From: Streptomyces sp. GKU 895 | GTDB taxonomy: Bacteria; Actinomycetota; Actinomycetes; Streptomycetales; Streptomycetaceae | Reading direction: 5' to 3' | DNA: 64,000 nt | Assembly (NCBI GenBank): GCA_002027195.1 | Contig: MWJO01000017.1 | Span: forward strand, 1-64,000 | Shown here: piece after piece, positions 1 through 8,237 of the stretch | Position numbering within the stretch: position 1 is the stretch's first letter | Layout of the letters: each line of letters opens with the position of its first letter | Position numbers and translations under genes: made by a program | Notes under the pieces: model-generated | The model's database searches: none | Told to the model about the DNA's origin: nothing | What the model saw: the letters and a program-made list of their open reading frames with translations, nothing else

Positions 1-615
1 CCGGGAGGTGGCCGACCTGACCGAGGACGGGCTCGACGGCATCGGCCCGTGGACCGGATACGTCTGCACCACCGGCTGCGCGGTACGGACGGGTACCGCG
101 ACCAGCGCCCACAGCGCCACCACCGCGCCCAGCACGGCGAGCACCGTGAACAGCAGCCGCAGGCCGCCCGCCCACACCAGCACTCCGCCGAGCAGCGGGC
201 CCAGCGTGTAGCCGATCGACTTGTAGAAGCCGTAACTCCCGAACGCCCGCCCGTGCTTGGCCGCCGGATTCAGCCGGGCCACCAGCGCGGACGCCGCGGG
301 GGAGAAGGCGGAGGCGGCGGCCCCCTGACCGAGCCGGGCGGCCCACAGCCAGCCCGGACTGCCGGCGAGGGCGTAGAGCGCGGACGCCACGGCGAACGCC
401 GCCAGCCCGCCCAGCAGCACCGGCCGCGCCCCGACCCGGTCGGCGAGCGTGCCGAACAGCGGCTTCAGCAGCACCTCCGCACCGTCGTACAGCGCGAGCA
501 GCCCGCCCAGGACGAGCAGCGAGGTGACCGCGTCGCCGCTGTCGGCGCCGAGGTTCGCGGCGATGCCGTGCGCCCCGAACGCGGTGGTGAATCCGGCCGC
601 GTACAGCGGCCACAT
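1..615 (-). CDS. MFS transporter, N-terminal half (runs off the window)
   Basis: This is the first 205 codons of a major facilitator superfamily transporter, an inner-membrane proton-coupled exporter family. The ATG at 615 begins a first hydrophobic segment. An acidic motif DGAEVLLKPLFGTLADR follows, which is the conserved loop 2-3 signature of MFS proteins, and further membrane segments lead to a hydrophilic stretch that looks like the central loop. The C-terminal half lies outside the window. It starts 19 bases after the ArsR-type regulator on the same strand, so the two are probably one operon and the regulator may control this exporter. The substrate is unknown; a metal or oxyanion is an inference from context only. 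Confidence 0.8.
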   Translation of the reverse strand, partial: MWPLYAAGFTTAFGAHGIAANLGADSGDAVTSLLVLGGLLALYDGAEVLLKPLFGTLADRVGARPVLLGGLAAFAVASALYALAGSPGWLWAARLGQGAAASAFSPAASALVARLNPAAKHGRAFGSYGFYKSIGYTLGPLLGGVLVWAGGLRLLFTVLAVLGAVVALWALVAVPVRTAQPVVQTYPVHGPMPSSPSSVRSATSR

Positions 616-634
616 GCGGTGCGCGGAAGGCGTT

Positions 635-991
635 TCAGTCGGCGGTGTCACTGAGGCCCAGCCGCAGATGCTCCACGTGGTAGACGGCCTGGTCGAGGAG
701 TTCGGCGACATGGTGGTCGTGCAGGGTGTAGACCACCGAGCGGCCGCGGCGCTCGCCGACGACCAGACCGAGGTTGCGCAGCAGCCGCAGCTGGTGCGAG
801 CACGCCGACTGCTCCATCCCCACTTCGGCCGCCAACTCCGTCGCGGGCAGCGGCCCTTCGCGCAGCCGCGCCAGGATCAGCAGCCGGGAGGGCGTCGACA
901 GGGCCTGGAGCGTGGTGGCGACCTTCGCGACGTTCCCCGCGTCGAGGCGTACGCGCTCCTCGGCGGTGCTGGTGACGGCTCCATGACCCAT
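635..991 (-). CDS. ArsR/SmtB-family metal-sensing repressor
   Basis: A 118-residue winged-helix repressor of the ArsR/SmtB family. The recognition helix region carries EQSACSHQLRLLR. The C-terminal helix has D-x-H-x10-H-x2-H (within LHDHH...VYHVEH), which matches the alpha-5 metal site used by Zn, Co and Ni sensors of this family. I see no alpha-3 CxCxxC site. I chose the ATG at 991 rather than a GTG at 1009 because the latter would push the start towards the operator. It is divergent from a P1B ATPase, with a 28-bp palindrome between them, and is followed by an MFS gene. The likely role is metal-relieved repression of both directions; the metal itself is inferred. Confidence 0.85.
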   Translation of the reverse strand: MGHGAVTSTAEERVRLDAGNVAKVATTLQALSTPSRLLILARLREGPLPATELAAEVGMEQSACSHQLRLLRNLGLVVGERRGRSVVYTLHDHHVAELLDQAVYHVEHLRLGLSDTAD

Positions 992-1016
992 GCGGGGTAT
1001 CTTACCCACCGTACAT

Positions 1017-1044
1017 GAACAGATGAATGAGTCTTCATGTGTTC
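1017..1044. promoter_or_regulatory. 28-bp palindromic operator, ArsR/SmtB type
   Basis: A near-perfect inverted repeat lies in the divergent gap. Its left arm reads GAACA-g-ATGAA and its right arm TTCAT-g-TGTTC, with a 6-base centre; only the sixth base of each arm fails to pair. The GAACA...TGTTC outline and arm length fit operators of SmtB/NmtR-like sensors. It lies 25 bases upstream of the regulator start and 15 bases upstream of the ATPase GTG, so one bound dimer pair could block both promoters. An in-frame ATG at 1027 falls inside the operator, which argues against that start for the ATPase. Confidence 0.75.
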
Positions 1045-1059
1045 CTGTATGGTGGCCGG

Positions 1060-2982
1060 GTGTCAGCGACTCTTGCCCCCACCCGTGCCTCTGCCCCCAC
1101 CCCGACCGCGCCCCATCGCCGCACCCGCGTCCTCGCCCTCCCCGAGGCCCGCTGGGCGCTCGCGGCGACGGTCTCGTTCCTGGTGGCCCTCGCCCTGGAC
1201 CTGTCCGGCGCCCCCGCCTGGGCGTACGGGCCGCTCTACGCGGTCGCCTACGTCACCGGCGGCTGGGAGCCCGCGCTCGAAGGACTGCGGGCGCTGCGCG
1301 AGAAGACCCTCGACGTCGACCTGCTGATGATCGTCGCGGCCCTCGGCGCCGCCGCCATCGGACAGGTCCTCGACGGGGCGCTGCTGATCGTCATCTTCGC
1401 CACCTCCGGTGCCCTGGAGGCCCTGGCCACCGCCCGCACCGCCGACTCCGTGCGCGGCCTGCTCGACCTCGCGCCGACGACCGCGACCCGCGTCACCGGC
1501 TCCGGCGCGGAGACCGTCGTCCCGACCGCCGAACTCGCCGTCGGTGACGTCCTGTTGATCCGCCCGGGGGAGCGGATCGGCGCCGACGGTCGCGTCCTGG
1601 ACGGGATCAGCGACGCCGACCAGGCGACCATCACCGGCGAGCCCCTCCCCGTCGTCAAGCGCCCCGGCGACGAGGTCTTCGCCGGCACCCTCAACGGCAC
1701 CGGCGCTCTCCGCGTCCGCGTCGAGCGCGACCCCGCCGACTCCGTCATCGCCCGCATCGTGACCCTCGTCGAGGAGGCGTCCCGCACCAAGGCGCCGACG
1801 CAGCTGTTCATCGAGCGCATCGAGCAGCGGTACGCCGTCGCGATCGTCGCCGCCACGCTCGCCGTCTTCGCCGTCCCGCTCGCCTTCGGCGCCGACCTCA
1901 CCGACGCGCTGCTCCGCGCGATGACGTTCATGATCGTCGCTTCCCCGTGCGCGGTCGTCCTCGCGACGATGCCGCCCCTGCTCTCCGCCATCGCCAACGC
2001 GGGCCGGCACGGGGTGCTGGTCAAGTCGGCGGTGGCGATGGAGCGGTTGGGGGAGATCGACCTGGCCGCCCTCGACAAGACCGGCACGCTGACCGAGGGC
2101 GCGCCCGAGCTGACCGACGTCCGCCCGACACCCGGCTCCGGCCTCGACGCGGACACCCTCCTGGCCCTGGCCGCCGCTGCCGAGCTGCCCAGCGAGCATC
2201 CGCTGGCGCGGGCGATCGTGGCGGCGGCGCGCACCCGCGGGCTGCGGATCGCACGCGCCGAGGACTTCACCGCCGTACCGGGGCGTGGAGTCACCGCCAC
2301 CGTCGACGGCCGTCTGGTGAGCGTCGGCCGTGCCGAGACCGCCGACAGCGACGCCACCGTCGTCCAGGTCACCCGCGACGGCGTCCCCGTGGGCACCCTC
2401 GCCCTCGCCGACCGGCTGCGCCCCGCCGCCCCCGTCACCACGGCCGGTCTCACCGCCCTGACCGGCACCGCGCCCGTCCTGCTGACCGGCGACAACGCCC
2501 GCGCCGCGGCCCGTGTCGCCGAGGCCACGGGGATCGCGGACGTCCGCGCGGACCTGCTCCCCGAGGACAAGGTGAACGCCGTACGGGAGCTGCAGGCCGC
2601 CGGTCGCGAGGTGCTGTTCGTCGGGGACGGTGTCAACGACGCGCCCGCGCTCGCCGCCGCCCACTCCGGGGTCGCGATGGGCCGCGCGGGCTCCGACCTG
2701 GCGCTGGAGGCCGCGGACGCGGTCGTGGTGCGGGACGAGCTGACGGCCGTACCCGCGGTCGTCCGGCTGTCCCGGGCCGCCCGCCGGCTGGTGGTGCAGA
2801 ATCTCGTGATCGCGGGGACCTTCATCACCGTGCTGGTGGCGTGGGACCTGGTGGGACATCTGCCGCTGCCCCTCGGCGTCGCGGGCCACGAGGGCTCGAC
2901 CGTCCTCGTGGGCCTGAACGGGCTGCGGCTGCTGCGAGAGGCGGCCTGGCGATCCGGGCCGGTGCAGCCCGCGCAAGCTTGA
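1060..2982 (+). CDS. P1B-4-type heavy-metal translocating P-type ATPase
   Basis: A 640-residue metal-exporting ATPase of the plasma membrane. Visible motifs in order: actuator TGEPLP, membrane SPC near residue 295, phosphorylation motif DKTGT near 339, the nucleotide-domain SEHPLA, the hinge GDGVNDAPA, and HEGS in the last membrane segment. SPC together with HEGS/HEGGT defines the P1B-4 subgroup (CoaT/CtpD-like), known for Co, Fe or Ni export. There is no N-terminal CxxC metal-binding domain, which also fits that subgroup. I chose the GTG at 1060 because an earlier in-frame ATG at 1027 overlaps the operator. The regulator's D-x-H site is consistent with a Co/Ni/Zn signal. Confidence 0.9.
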   Translation: MSATLAPTRASAPTPTAPHRRTRVLALPEARWALAATVSFLVALALDLSGAPAWAYGPLYAVAYVTGGWEPALEGLRALREKTLDVDLLMIVAALGAAAIGQVLDGALLIVIFATSGALEALATARTADSVRGLLDLAPTTATRVTGSGAETVVPTAELAVGDVLLIRPGERIGADGRVLDGISDADQATITGEPLPVVKRPGDEVFAGTLNGTGALRVRVERDPADSVIARIVTLVEEASRTKAPTQLFIERIEQRYAVAIVAATLAVFAVPLAFGADLTDALLRAMTFMIVASPCAVVLATMPPLLSAIANAGRHGVLVKSAVAMERLGEIDLAALDKTGTLTEGAPELTDVRPTPGSGLDADTLLALAAAAELPSEHPLARAIVAAARTRGLRIARAEDFTAVPGRGVTATVDGRLVSVGRAETADSDATVVQVTRDGVPVGTLALADRLRPAAPVTTAGLTALTGTAPVLLTGDNARAAARVAEATGIADVRADLLPEDKVNAVRELQAAGREVLFVGDGVNDAPALAAAHSGVAMGRAGSDLALEAADAVVVRDELTAVPAVVRLSRAARRLVVQNLVIAGTFITVLVAWDLVGHLPLPLGVAGHEGSTVLVGLNGLRLLREAAWRSGPVQPAQA

Positions 2983-3031
2983 TGTCGGATTCCCGCCAGC
3001 CGCCGGTCCGCCGCTGCACCATGCTGGACCC

Positions 3032-4516
3032 ATGCAGAAGGGGATGCACACCGACACCGAGCGCTGCGTGCGCGCCGTCCAGTCGAAGGACGCCCGGTTC
3101 GACGGGTGGTTCTTCACGGCGGTCCTGACGACCCGGATCTACTGCCGGCCCAGCTGCCCGGTGGTGCCGCCCAAGCCCGCGAACATGACGTTCTACCCGA
3201 GCGCGGCGGCCTGCCAGCAGGCCGGGTTCCGGGCCTGCAAGCGCTGCCGTCCCGACACCAGCCCCGGCTCGCCCGAGTGGAACGAACGCGCGGACCTGGT
3301 GGCCCGGGCGATGCGGCTGATCGCCGACGGAGTCGTGGACCGCGAAGGGGTGCCGGGACTCGCCGCCCGCCTCGGCTACAGCACCCGGCAGGTCGAACGC
3401 CAGCTCCTCGCCGAACTGGGCGCGGGCCCGCTCGCGCTGGCCCGCGCCCAACGCGCCCAGACCGCACGGCTGTTGATCGAGACGACGACGCTGCCGATGG
3501 CGGAGATCGCGTTCGCCGCCGGTTTCTCCTCGATCCGCACCTTCAACGACACCGTCCGCGAGGTCTTCGCCCTCTCCCCGAGCGAGCTGCGGACCCGGGT
3601 GCCGCGCAGGAACGCCGGTGCGGTGACTCCCGGCGTTCTCACGCTCCGGCTGCCGTTCCGCGCCCCCCTCAACCCCGACAACCTCTTCGGCCACCTCGCG
3701 GCGACCGCCGTGCCGGGGGTGGAGGAGTGGCGCGACGGCGCCTACCGTCGCACCCTCCGACTCCCGTACGGCCACGGCATCGTGGCGCTGGCCCCGAACC
3801 CCGACCACGTCGCCTGCCGCCTCACCCTGAGCGACCTGCGCGATCTGACGGTCGCCATCAGCCGCTGCCGGCGCATGCTGGACCTGGACGCCGATCCGGT
3901 CGCGATCGACGACCAGCTGCGCACGGACCCGGTGCTGGCGCCGCTGGTCGCGAAGGCGCCCGGGCGGCGGGTGCCGCGCACGGTGGACGAGGCCGAGTTC
4001 GCCGTCCGGGCGGTCCTGGGCCAGCAGGTCTCGACCGCCGCGGCCCGCACCCACGCCGCCCGGCTGGTGACGGCCCACGGCGACCCGGTGGACGACCCCG
4101 AGGGCGGCCTCACCCACCTCTTCCCGTCCCCGCAGCAACTCGCCGCAGTGGACCCCGAGTCGCTGGCCATGCCCCGCACCCGTCGCACGACCCTCACCAC
4201 CCTGGTCGGCCAACTCGCGGACGGGACACTGAACTTGGGCGTGGAGACCGACTGGTCCGAGACCCGCGCCCGCCTCCTCGCCCTGCCCGGCTTCGGCCCC
4301 TGGACCGCCGACGTCATCGCGATGCGCGCCCTCGGCGACCCCGACGCCTTCCTCCCCACCGACCTCGGCATCCGCAAGGCCGCCCAGGAGCTGGGCCTGC
4401 CCTCGACGCCGGCGGCGCTGACCGCGCGGGCGGCGGCCTGGCGGCCGTGGCGGGCGTACGCGGTGCAGTACCTGTGGGCGACTGACAGCCACCCGATCAA
4501 CTTCCTTCCGGTATAA
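3032..4516 (+). CDS. alkA: Ada-AlkA fusion: methylphosphotriester sensor plus 3-methyladenine DNA glycosylase
   Basis: A 494-residue alkylation-repair protein. Residues 1-80 form the Ada zinc domain, with Cys38, Cys42, Cys69 and Cys72; Cys38 is the position that accepts methyl groups from phosphotriesters. Residues about 90-190 are an AraC-type helix-turn-helix. The C-terminal 290 residues are an AlkA-like HhH-GPD glycosylase with LPGFGPWTADVIA and the downstream TDLGI, which supplies the catalytic Asp. This architecture is established in Actinobacteria, where the protein acts both as methylation-activated activator and as repair enzyme. The ogt gene follows after 9 bases, a natural operon. 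An alternative start at 3044 is possible. Confidence 0.92.
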   Translation: MQKGMHTDTERCVRAVQSKDARFDGWFFTAVLTTRIYCRPSCPVVPPKPANMTFYPSAAACQQAGFRACKRCRPDTSPGSPEWNERADLVARAMRLIADGVVDREGVPGLAARLGYSTRQVERQLLAELGAGPLALARAQRAQTARLLIETTTLPMAEIAFAAGFSSIRTFNDTVREVFALSPSELRTRVPRRNAGAVTPGVLTLRLPFRAPLNPDNLFGHLAATAVPGVEEWRDGAYRRTLRLPYGHGIVALAPNPDHVACRLTLSDLRDLTVAISRCRRMLDLDADPVAIDDQLRTDPVLAPLVAKAPGRRVPRTVDEAEFAVRAVLGQQVSTAAARTHAARLVTAHGDPVDDPEGGLTHLFPSPQQLAAVDPESLAMPRTRRTTLTTLVGQLADGTLNLGVETDWSETRARLLALPGFGPWTADVIAMRALGDPDAFLPTDLGIRKAAQELGLPSTPAALTARAAAWRPWRAYAVQYLWATDSHPINFLPV

Positions 4517-4525
4517 GGACGTTCC

Positions 4526-5026
4526 GTGACCTCTGTTCCCGCTCTGAAGCAACACACCGTGATCGACAGCCCGTACGGCCCGCTGACCCTGGTCGCGACG
4601 GACGGCACCCTGAGCAACCTCTACATGACCGACCAGCGCCACCGTCCCGCGCAGGAGACGTTCGGCGTACGCGACGACCGCCCCTTCGGGGAGGCGATCG
4701 ACCAGCTGGAGGCCTACTTCGCCGCCGAGTTGAAGGAGTTCACCCTCGAACTCCGCCTGCACGGAACCCCGTTCCAGCGCAGCGTGTGGGAGCAGCTCCT
4801 GCGCATCCCGTACGGCGAGACCCGCTCCTACGGCGACCTCGCCGCAGCCCTCGGCAACCCCGGCGCCTCCCGCGCGGTCGGTCTCGCCAACGGCAAGAAC
4901 CCCGTCAGCATCATCGTCCCCTGCCACCGCGTCGTGGGCTCCAACGGCAGCCTGACCGGCTACGGCGGCGGCCTGGAACGCAAGCAGCGCCTGCTGGACT
5001 TCGAGCAAGGAGCGGCCCTGTTCTAG
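4526..5026 (+). CDS. ogt: Methylated-DNA--[protein]-cysteine S-methyltransferase
   Basis: A 166-residue O6-alkylguanine-DNA alkyltransferase that transfers the alkyl group from O6-guanine to its own cysteine in a suicide reaction. The active-site motif PCHRVVG is present, with the acceptor Cys near residue 132. The helix-turn-helix region (GETRSYGDLAAALGNPGASRAVG) and the C-terminal substrate loop (GYGGGLERKQRLL) are typical. It starts at a GTG 9 bases after the Ada-AlkA stop and is probably co-transcribed with it, so the two genes form an adaptive-response unit. Length is normal for the family. Confidence 0.95.
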   Translation: MTSVPALKQHTVIDSPYGPLTLVATDGTLSNLYMTDQRHRPAQETFGVRDDRPFGEAIDQLEAYFAAELKEFTLELRLHGTPFQRSVWEQLLRIPYGETRSYGDLAAALGNPGASRAVGLANGKNPVSIIVPCHRVVGSNGSLTGYGGGLERKQRLLDFEQGAALF

Positions 5027-5054
5027 GGCGGGTCCGACGCGCCCCGGCCGGTCG

Positions 5055-5780
5055 CTACTCCTGAAGCCGGCGCAGCAGCTTCGGCAGGGCCGTGCCGATG
5101 GGTTCGCGGACGACCTCGTCGGCGCGGTCGTCGTACGGGGTCGGCTCGGCGTTGACGATGATCAGCCGGGCTCCGTGATCGGCGGCGACGCCGGCGAGCC
5201 CGGCGGCGGGCTGCACCTGGAGGCTGCTGCCGACGGCGACGAAGACCTGGCAGGCCTTGGTGATGGCGACGGCCTCGCCGAGGACGACGGGGTCGAGGCG
5301 CTCGCCGAACATCACGGTCGCGGACTTCAGGATGCCGCCGCAGTCCAGGCAGGCCGGGTCGTCCTCCCCGGCGTCGAGCCGCGCCAGCGCGTCCTCCATG
5401 GGGCCGCGCGCGTGGCACCGTGTGCACACCACCTGCCGTGCGGTGCCGTGCAGTTCGAGGACCTTGCGGGCCGGCATCCCGGCGAGCTGGTGCAGTCCGT
5501 CGACGTTCTGCGTGACGACCCGCACCGGCACCCCGGACTTCTCCAGCTCGGCCACCGCGTAATGCGCGGCATTCGGCTCCGCGCCGAGCGCCTGATTCTC
5601 CTTGCGCATACGCCACGACCGCCGCCGGATCTCCGGATCGCTCATGTAGTAGTCGTACGTCACGAGCTTTTCCGCCTCGGGATCGCGCCGCCACAGCCCG
5701 CCCGGACCGCGGTAGTCCGGAATTCCCGAGTCGGTCGAAATTCCTGCGCCACTGAGAAGGGCGACGAGGGGCCTGTTCAT
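5055..5780 (-). CDS. cobB: NAD-dependent protein deacylase, Sir2 family
   Basis: A 241-residue cytoplasmic sirtuin that removes acyl groups from lysines using NAD+. The NAD pocket shows GAGIST near residue 11, PDYRGPGGLW, and TQNVDGLH with the catalytic His in LHGT. The zinc ribbon has CxxC (CTRC) and a second CxxC (CLDC). The C-terminal GSSLQVQPAAGL and VNAEPTPYD match Rossmann-fold NAD contacts. It converges with ogt, leaving only about 30 bases between the stops. The gene stands alone, and no substrate is evident from its neighbours. Sirtuins in Streptomyces regulate acyl-CoA synthetases, which would fit an acyl-CoA-rich neighbourhood, but that link is inference. Confidence 0.93.
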   Translation of the reverse strand: MNRPLVALLSGAGISTDSGIPDYRGPGGLWRRDPEAEKLVTYDYYMSDPEIRRRSWRMRKENQALGAEPNAAHYAVAELEKSGVPVRVVTQNVDGLHQLAGMPARKVLELHGTARQVVCTRCHARGPMEDALARLDAGEDDPACLDCGGILKSATVMFGERLDPVVLGEAVAITKACQVFVAVGSSLQVQPAAGLAGVAADHGARLIIVNAEPTPYDDRADEVVREPIGTALPKLLRRLQE

Positions 5781-5826
5781 GCGGCCGAGGGTAGATCGGC
5801 GGGACGGGGCGGGGCGAACGGATAAA

Positions 5827-6126
5827 TCAGCCGTCGCCGTCGTCCTCCTCCTCGTCCTTCGGCTGCACCGGCCCGAACGGCTCGATCTTCGGATTGGCGA
5901 AGGGGCCCTGGTACGACCCCCTCGCCTCCGGTGCTCCCTGGAGCCTCGCCCCGGCCGCCTCGGTCACCAGCAGCGCGTAGGTGCCGTGCGCGGGGTCCAC
6001 CGGGACCAGGCCGTACGCCGTGTCGACCTCGTCGTCGGCGAGGCCGAGACGGCGCTGGGCGTCCTCGAGGGTGGACCGCGGCGGAAGCGTCACGGTGATG
6101 AGGACGGTGGGGCTCTCGGGAGCCAT
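5827..6126 (-). CDS. Small acidic-tailed protein paired with a subtilase
   Basis: A 99-residue protein I cannot assign to a named family. It starts 7 bases after the subtilase stop on the same strand, so it is very likely translated from the same mRNA. The pattern is strand (VLITVTL), helix (LEDAQRRLGL), then a strand ending TYALLVTEAAGARL, then a Pro/Gly linker and a highly acidic tail (PKDEEEDDGDG). That order resembles the peptidase inhibitor I9 / subtilisin propeptide fold, so a separate foldase or inhibitor of the neighbouring protease is an attractive guess. There is no signal peptide. The functional call is inference. Confidence 0.6.
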   Translation of the reverse strand: MAPESPTVLITVTLPPRSTLEDAQRRLGLADDEVDTAYGLVPVDPAHGTYALLVTEAAGARLQGAPEARGSYQGPFANPKIEPFGPVQPKDEEEDDGDG

Positions 6127-6133
6127 GGGTCTC

Positions 6134-7501
6134 CTACGGACGGCCGTTGTTCTTGCCGAGGCGGCGCACCGCGTCGACGAGCTGCGGGGTGTTGATGATG
6201 CCGTACCCGTAGTCGAAGTCGTAGCCGTGCCCGCCCGCGTCGTGCGCGGACCGGCGGATCAGCGTGCGCAGCCGGGACGGCGGCAGGTCCTTCACCGACA
6301 GCTTGCCGCGCACCGCGGCGACGACCCCCGCCGCGACCGGACAGGCCGCCGAGGTCCCCGAGTCGGGGCTGTTCTGCCCGAACGCCTTCGACCCGCTGAA
6401 GTGCGTGTACGTGGCGATGTCCGGCTTGCGCACGGTGAGCCGCCCCGGACCCTGGGACGAGTAGCCGACCCGGGCGTCATGGGTGTCCACCCCGGCCACG
6501 GACAGCACGCTGGGGTGCGAGTTCGCCCCGTTGATGGGCCGGCTCGGGAAGCCGCAGCGTCCGTCGGGGCACTCGACACCGCAGTTGCCCGCGGCGAACA
6601 GGATGTCGGCGCCGGACACCTCCAGGGCGGCGACGATCAGGTTGAACGGGTGGGCGCGGTTGTCGGAGTAGTTGCCCGGGTGCCCCGGCGGGAAGTCCCA
6701 CGTCGGCTTGAACGACCCCCAGCTGTTGCTGATGACCAGCCGGCGCCGGTCCCGCGGCATCTGCTCCAGCAGCCCCCACAGGTGCGCGTACGCGGAGATC
6801 GCGTCGGAGAGGAGGCCCTCCATCACGGTGGTGCCCGGCCGCTGCGAGAGCAGCACCGGAATGTCGAGCAGGGACACCTTCCGGGCCACGATCAGCGAGT
6901 CGAACGCGCACATCGTGCCGTGGTTCACCGGGAACTGGCCGAAGTTGCCGTTCACCCCCGGGGGCTTCCAGCTGCGCCCGGCGTCGACCGTCGCGGGTGA
7001 GCCGAGGACCGTGCCGAGGTGCGCGACGTTGATGCCGGTGTCCACGATGGCCAGCGGAACGCCCGATCCGTCGAGGCCCTCGCTGGTCAGCGCGTCCGTG
7101 AGGGCCCGCTGCACGTCGTGCCAGTCGCCGACCGGCGGCGTGTTGCCGCAGGTGGGCATCGTCTCCACGGCCGGGTCGGCCGCGATCCCGACGATGTCCG
7201 CCCGCCGGGAACTCAGCAGCGCCAGCCGGGCGGCGCCGTCGCGGTCCTCGATCTCGCCGCGCACCAGGACGCTCGCGTCCTCCGGGGCCAGCGAGAAGGT
7301 GAGCGGCTGGTCCAGCGACAGCGGATCGCCGTCGGAGAACGCCGGCTTGGGCTGCGGCACCGGCACCGGCACGAAGTCCGGGTCCAGCCGGACGCCGGGG
7401 AGTGAGCCGGCGACGTCGGAGGCCGGCGGAGTGCTGATCGACGGATCCACGACCGCTTGGACGAGATCGGGTTCCGGACGCATCTGAACGATTACCCGCA
7501 T
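6134..7501 (-). CDS. S8 (subtilisin-like) serine peptidase without signal peptide
   Basis: A 455-residue subtilase. The catalytic triad is visible: Asp in AIVDTGINVAH, His in NHGTMCA and Ser in SGTSAACPVAAG, with the oxyanion Asn region in AAGNCG. Roughly 150 residues precede the Asp motif and include a section that could be a prodomain, yet there is no signal peptide, so the enzyme is probably cytoplasmic or exported by another route. The ATG at 7501 was chosen because AGGGGG lies just upstream; an in-frame start at 7615 would add a tail without a ribosome-binding site. It is the first gene of a two-gene unit with the 99-residue partner. Substrate unknown. Confidence 0.85.
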   Translation of the reverse strand: MRVIVQMRPEPDLVQAVVDPSISTPPASDVAGSLPGVRLDPDFVPVPVPQPKPAFSDGDPLSLDQPLTFSLAPEDASVLVRGEIEDRDGAARLALLSSRRADIVGIAADPAVETMPTCGNTPPVGDWHDVQRALTDALTSEGLDGSGVPLAIVDTGINVAHLGTVLGSPATVDAGRSWKPPGVNGNFGQFPVNHGTMCAFDSLIVARKVSLLDIPVLLSQRPGTTVMEGLLSDAISAYAHLWGLLEQMPRDRRRLVISNSWGSFKPTWDFPPGHPGNYSDNRAHPFNLIVAALEVSGADILFAAGNCGVECPDGRCGFPSRPINGANSHPSVLSVAGVDTHDARVGYSSQGPGRLTVRKPDIATYTHFSGSKAFGQNSPDSGTSAACPVAAGVVAAVRGKLSVKDLPPSRLRTLIRRSAHDAGGHGYDFDYGYGIINTPQLVDAVRRLGKNNGRP

Positions 7502-7691
7502 GTTTCCCCCTGTGATTGAATCCGGCGGCACGGAGAACCGCGTGCCACCGGTACCTGCGGATAAGGCGAGGACTCGCACGCTATTGGCGCGGATACAGGG
7601 GGTCCATACGCGCAAGGGCGTAGCTTCAAGAACACATTTCCGCAGCGGAATCGACGGGAATGACGTTAATCGACACCCGGAACATCAGGCG

Positions 7692-8186
7692 TCAGGAAAC
7701 CCGTCGGCCGTTCTCCAGCTCCGCCGTCCCCGCGCCTTCCGCGAGCACGTCCAGCGCGACCCGCACCCGGCCGCCCAGGAAACCCAGCAGATAGTCGTCC
7801 AGCTCCTCGCGCGGCACGAGCCGCCACGACAGCAGCTCCTCCTCCTGCAGCCGGATCGCCTTCAGCTCGTCCTCGCTCAGGACACCACCGTCGTACAGGT
7901 ACGCCACCAGCGGCGGAATGCCCGGCCGGTACACCCAGTCCACCGCCAGCAGCCGGCCGAGTTCACGGTCCAGACCGATCTCCTCGAGCGTCTCGCGGCG
8001 CGCCCCCTGACGTGGGGTCTCGCCCTCGTCCGACTCGATGGTGCCGCCCGGAAGAGCCCATCCCTCACGGTAGTTGGGCTCGACGAGGAGCACCCGCCCC
8101 TCGCTGTCCCGGAAGAGGGCGGCGGCGCCGGCGAGGATGCGGGGCAGGCCGGCGATGTACGTGGCGAAGTCCTGAGCGCTGGTCAT
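7692..8186 (-). CDS. Nudix hydrolase
   Basis: A 164-residue Nudix-fold pyrophosphohydrolase acting on a nucleoside diphosphate linked to another moiety. The Nudix box reads GGTIESDEGETP...RRETLEEIGL and keeps the metal-binding E-x7-RE-x2-EE core, with two extra residues in the loop before the first Glu relative to the canonical spacing. The ATG at 8186 is the only good start. Its minus-strand neighbour upstream, an ADP-ribosylglycohydrolase starting at 9308, also belongs to ADP-ribose chemistry, so an ADP-ribose or NAD-derived substrate is possible but unproven. Confidence 0.88.
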   Translation of the reverse strand: MTSAQDFATYIAGLPRILAGAAALFRDSEGRVLLVEPNYREGWALPGGTIESDEGETPRQGARRETLEEIGLDRELGRLLAVDWVYRPGIPPLVAYLYDGGVLSEDELKAIRLQEEELLSWRLVPREELDDYLLGFLGGRVRVALDVLAEGAGTAELENGRRVS

Positions 8187-8237
8187 CCCTGAAGAGTAGT
8201 TCCCGGACGAAGAGCCACCGACCGCCGAGACGGCGGG

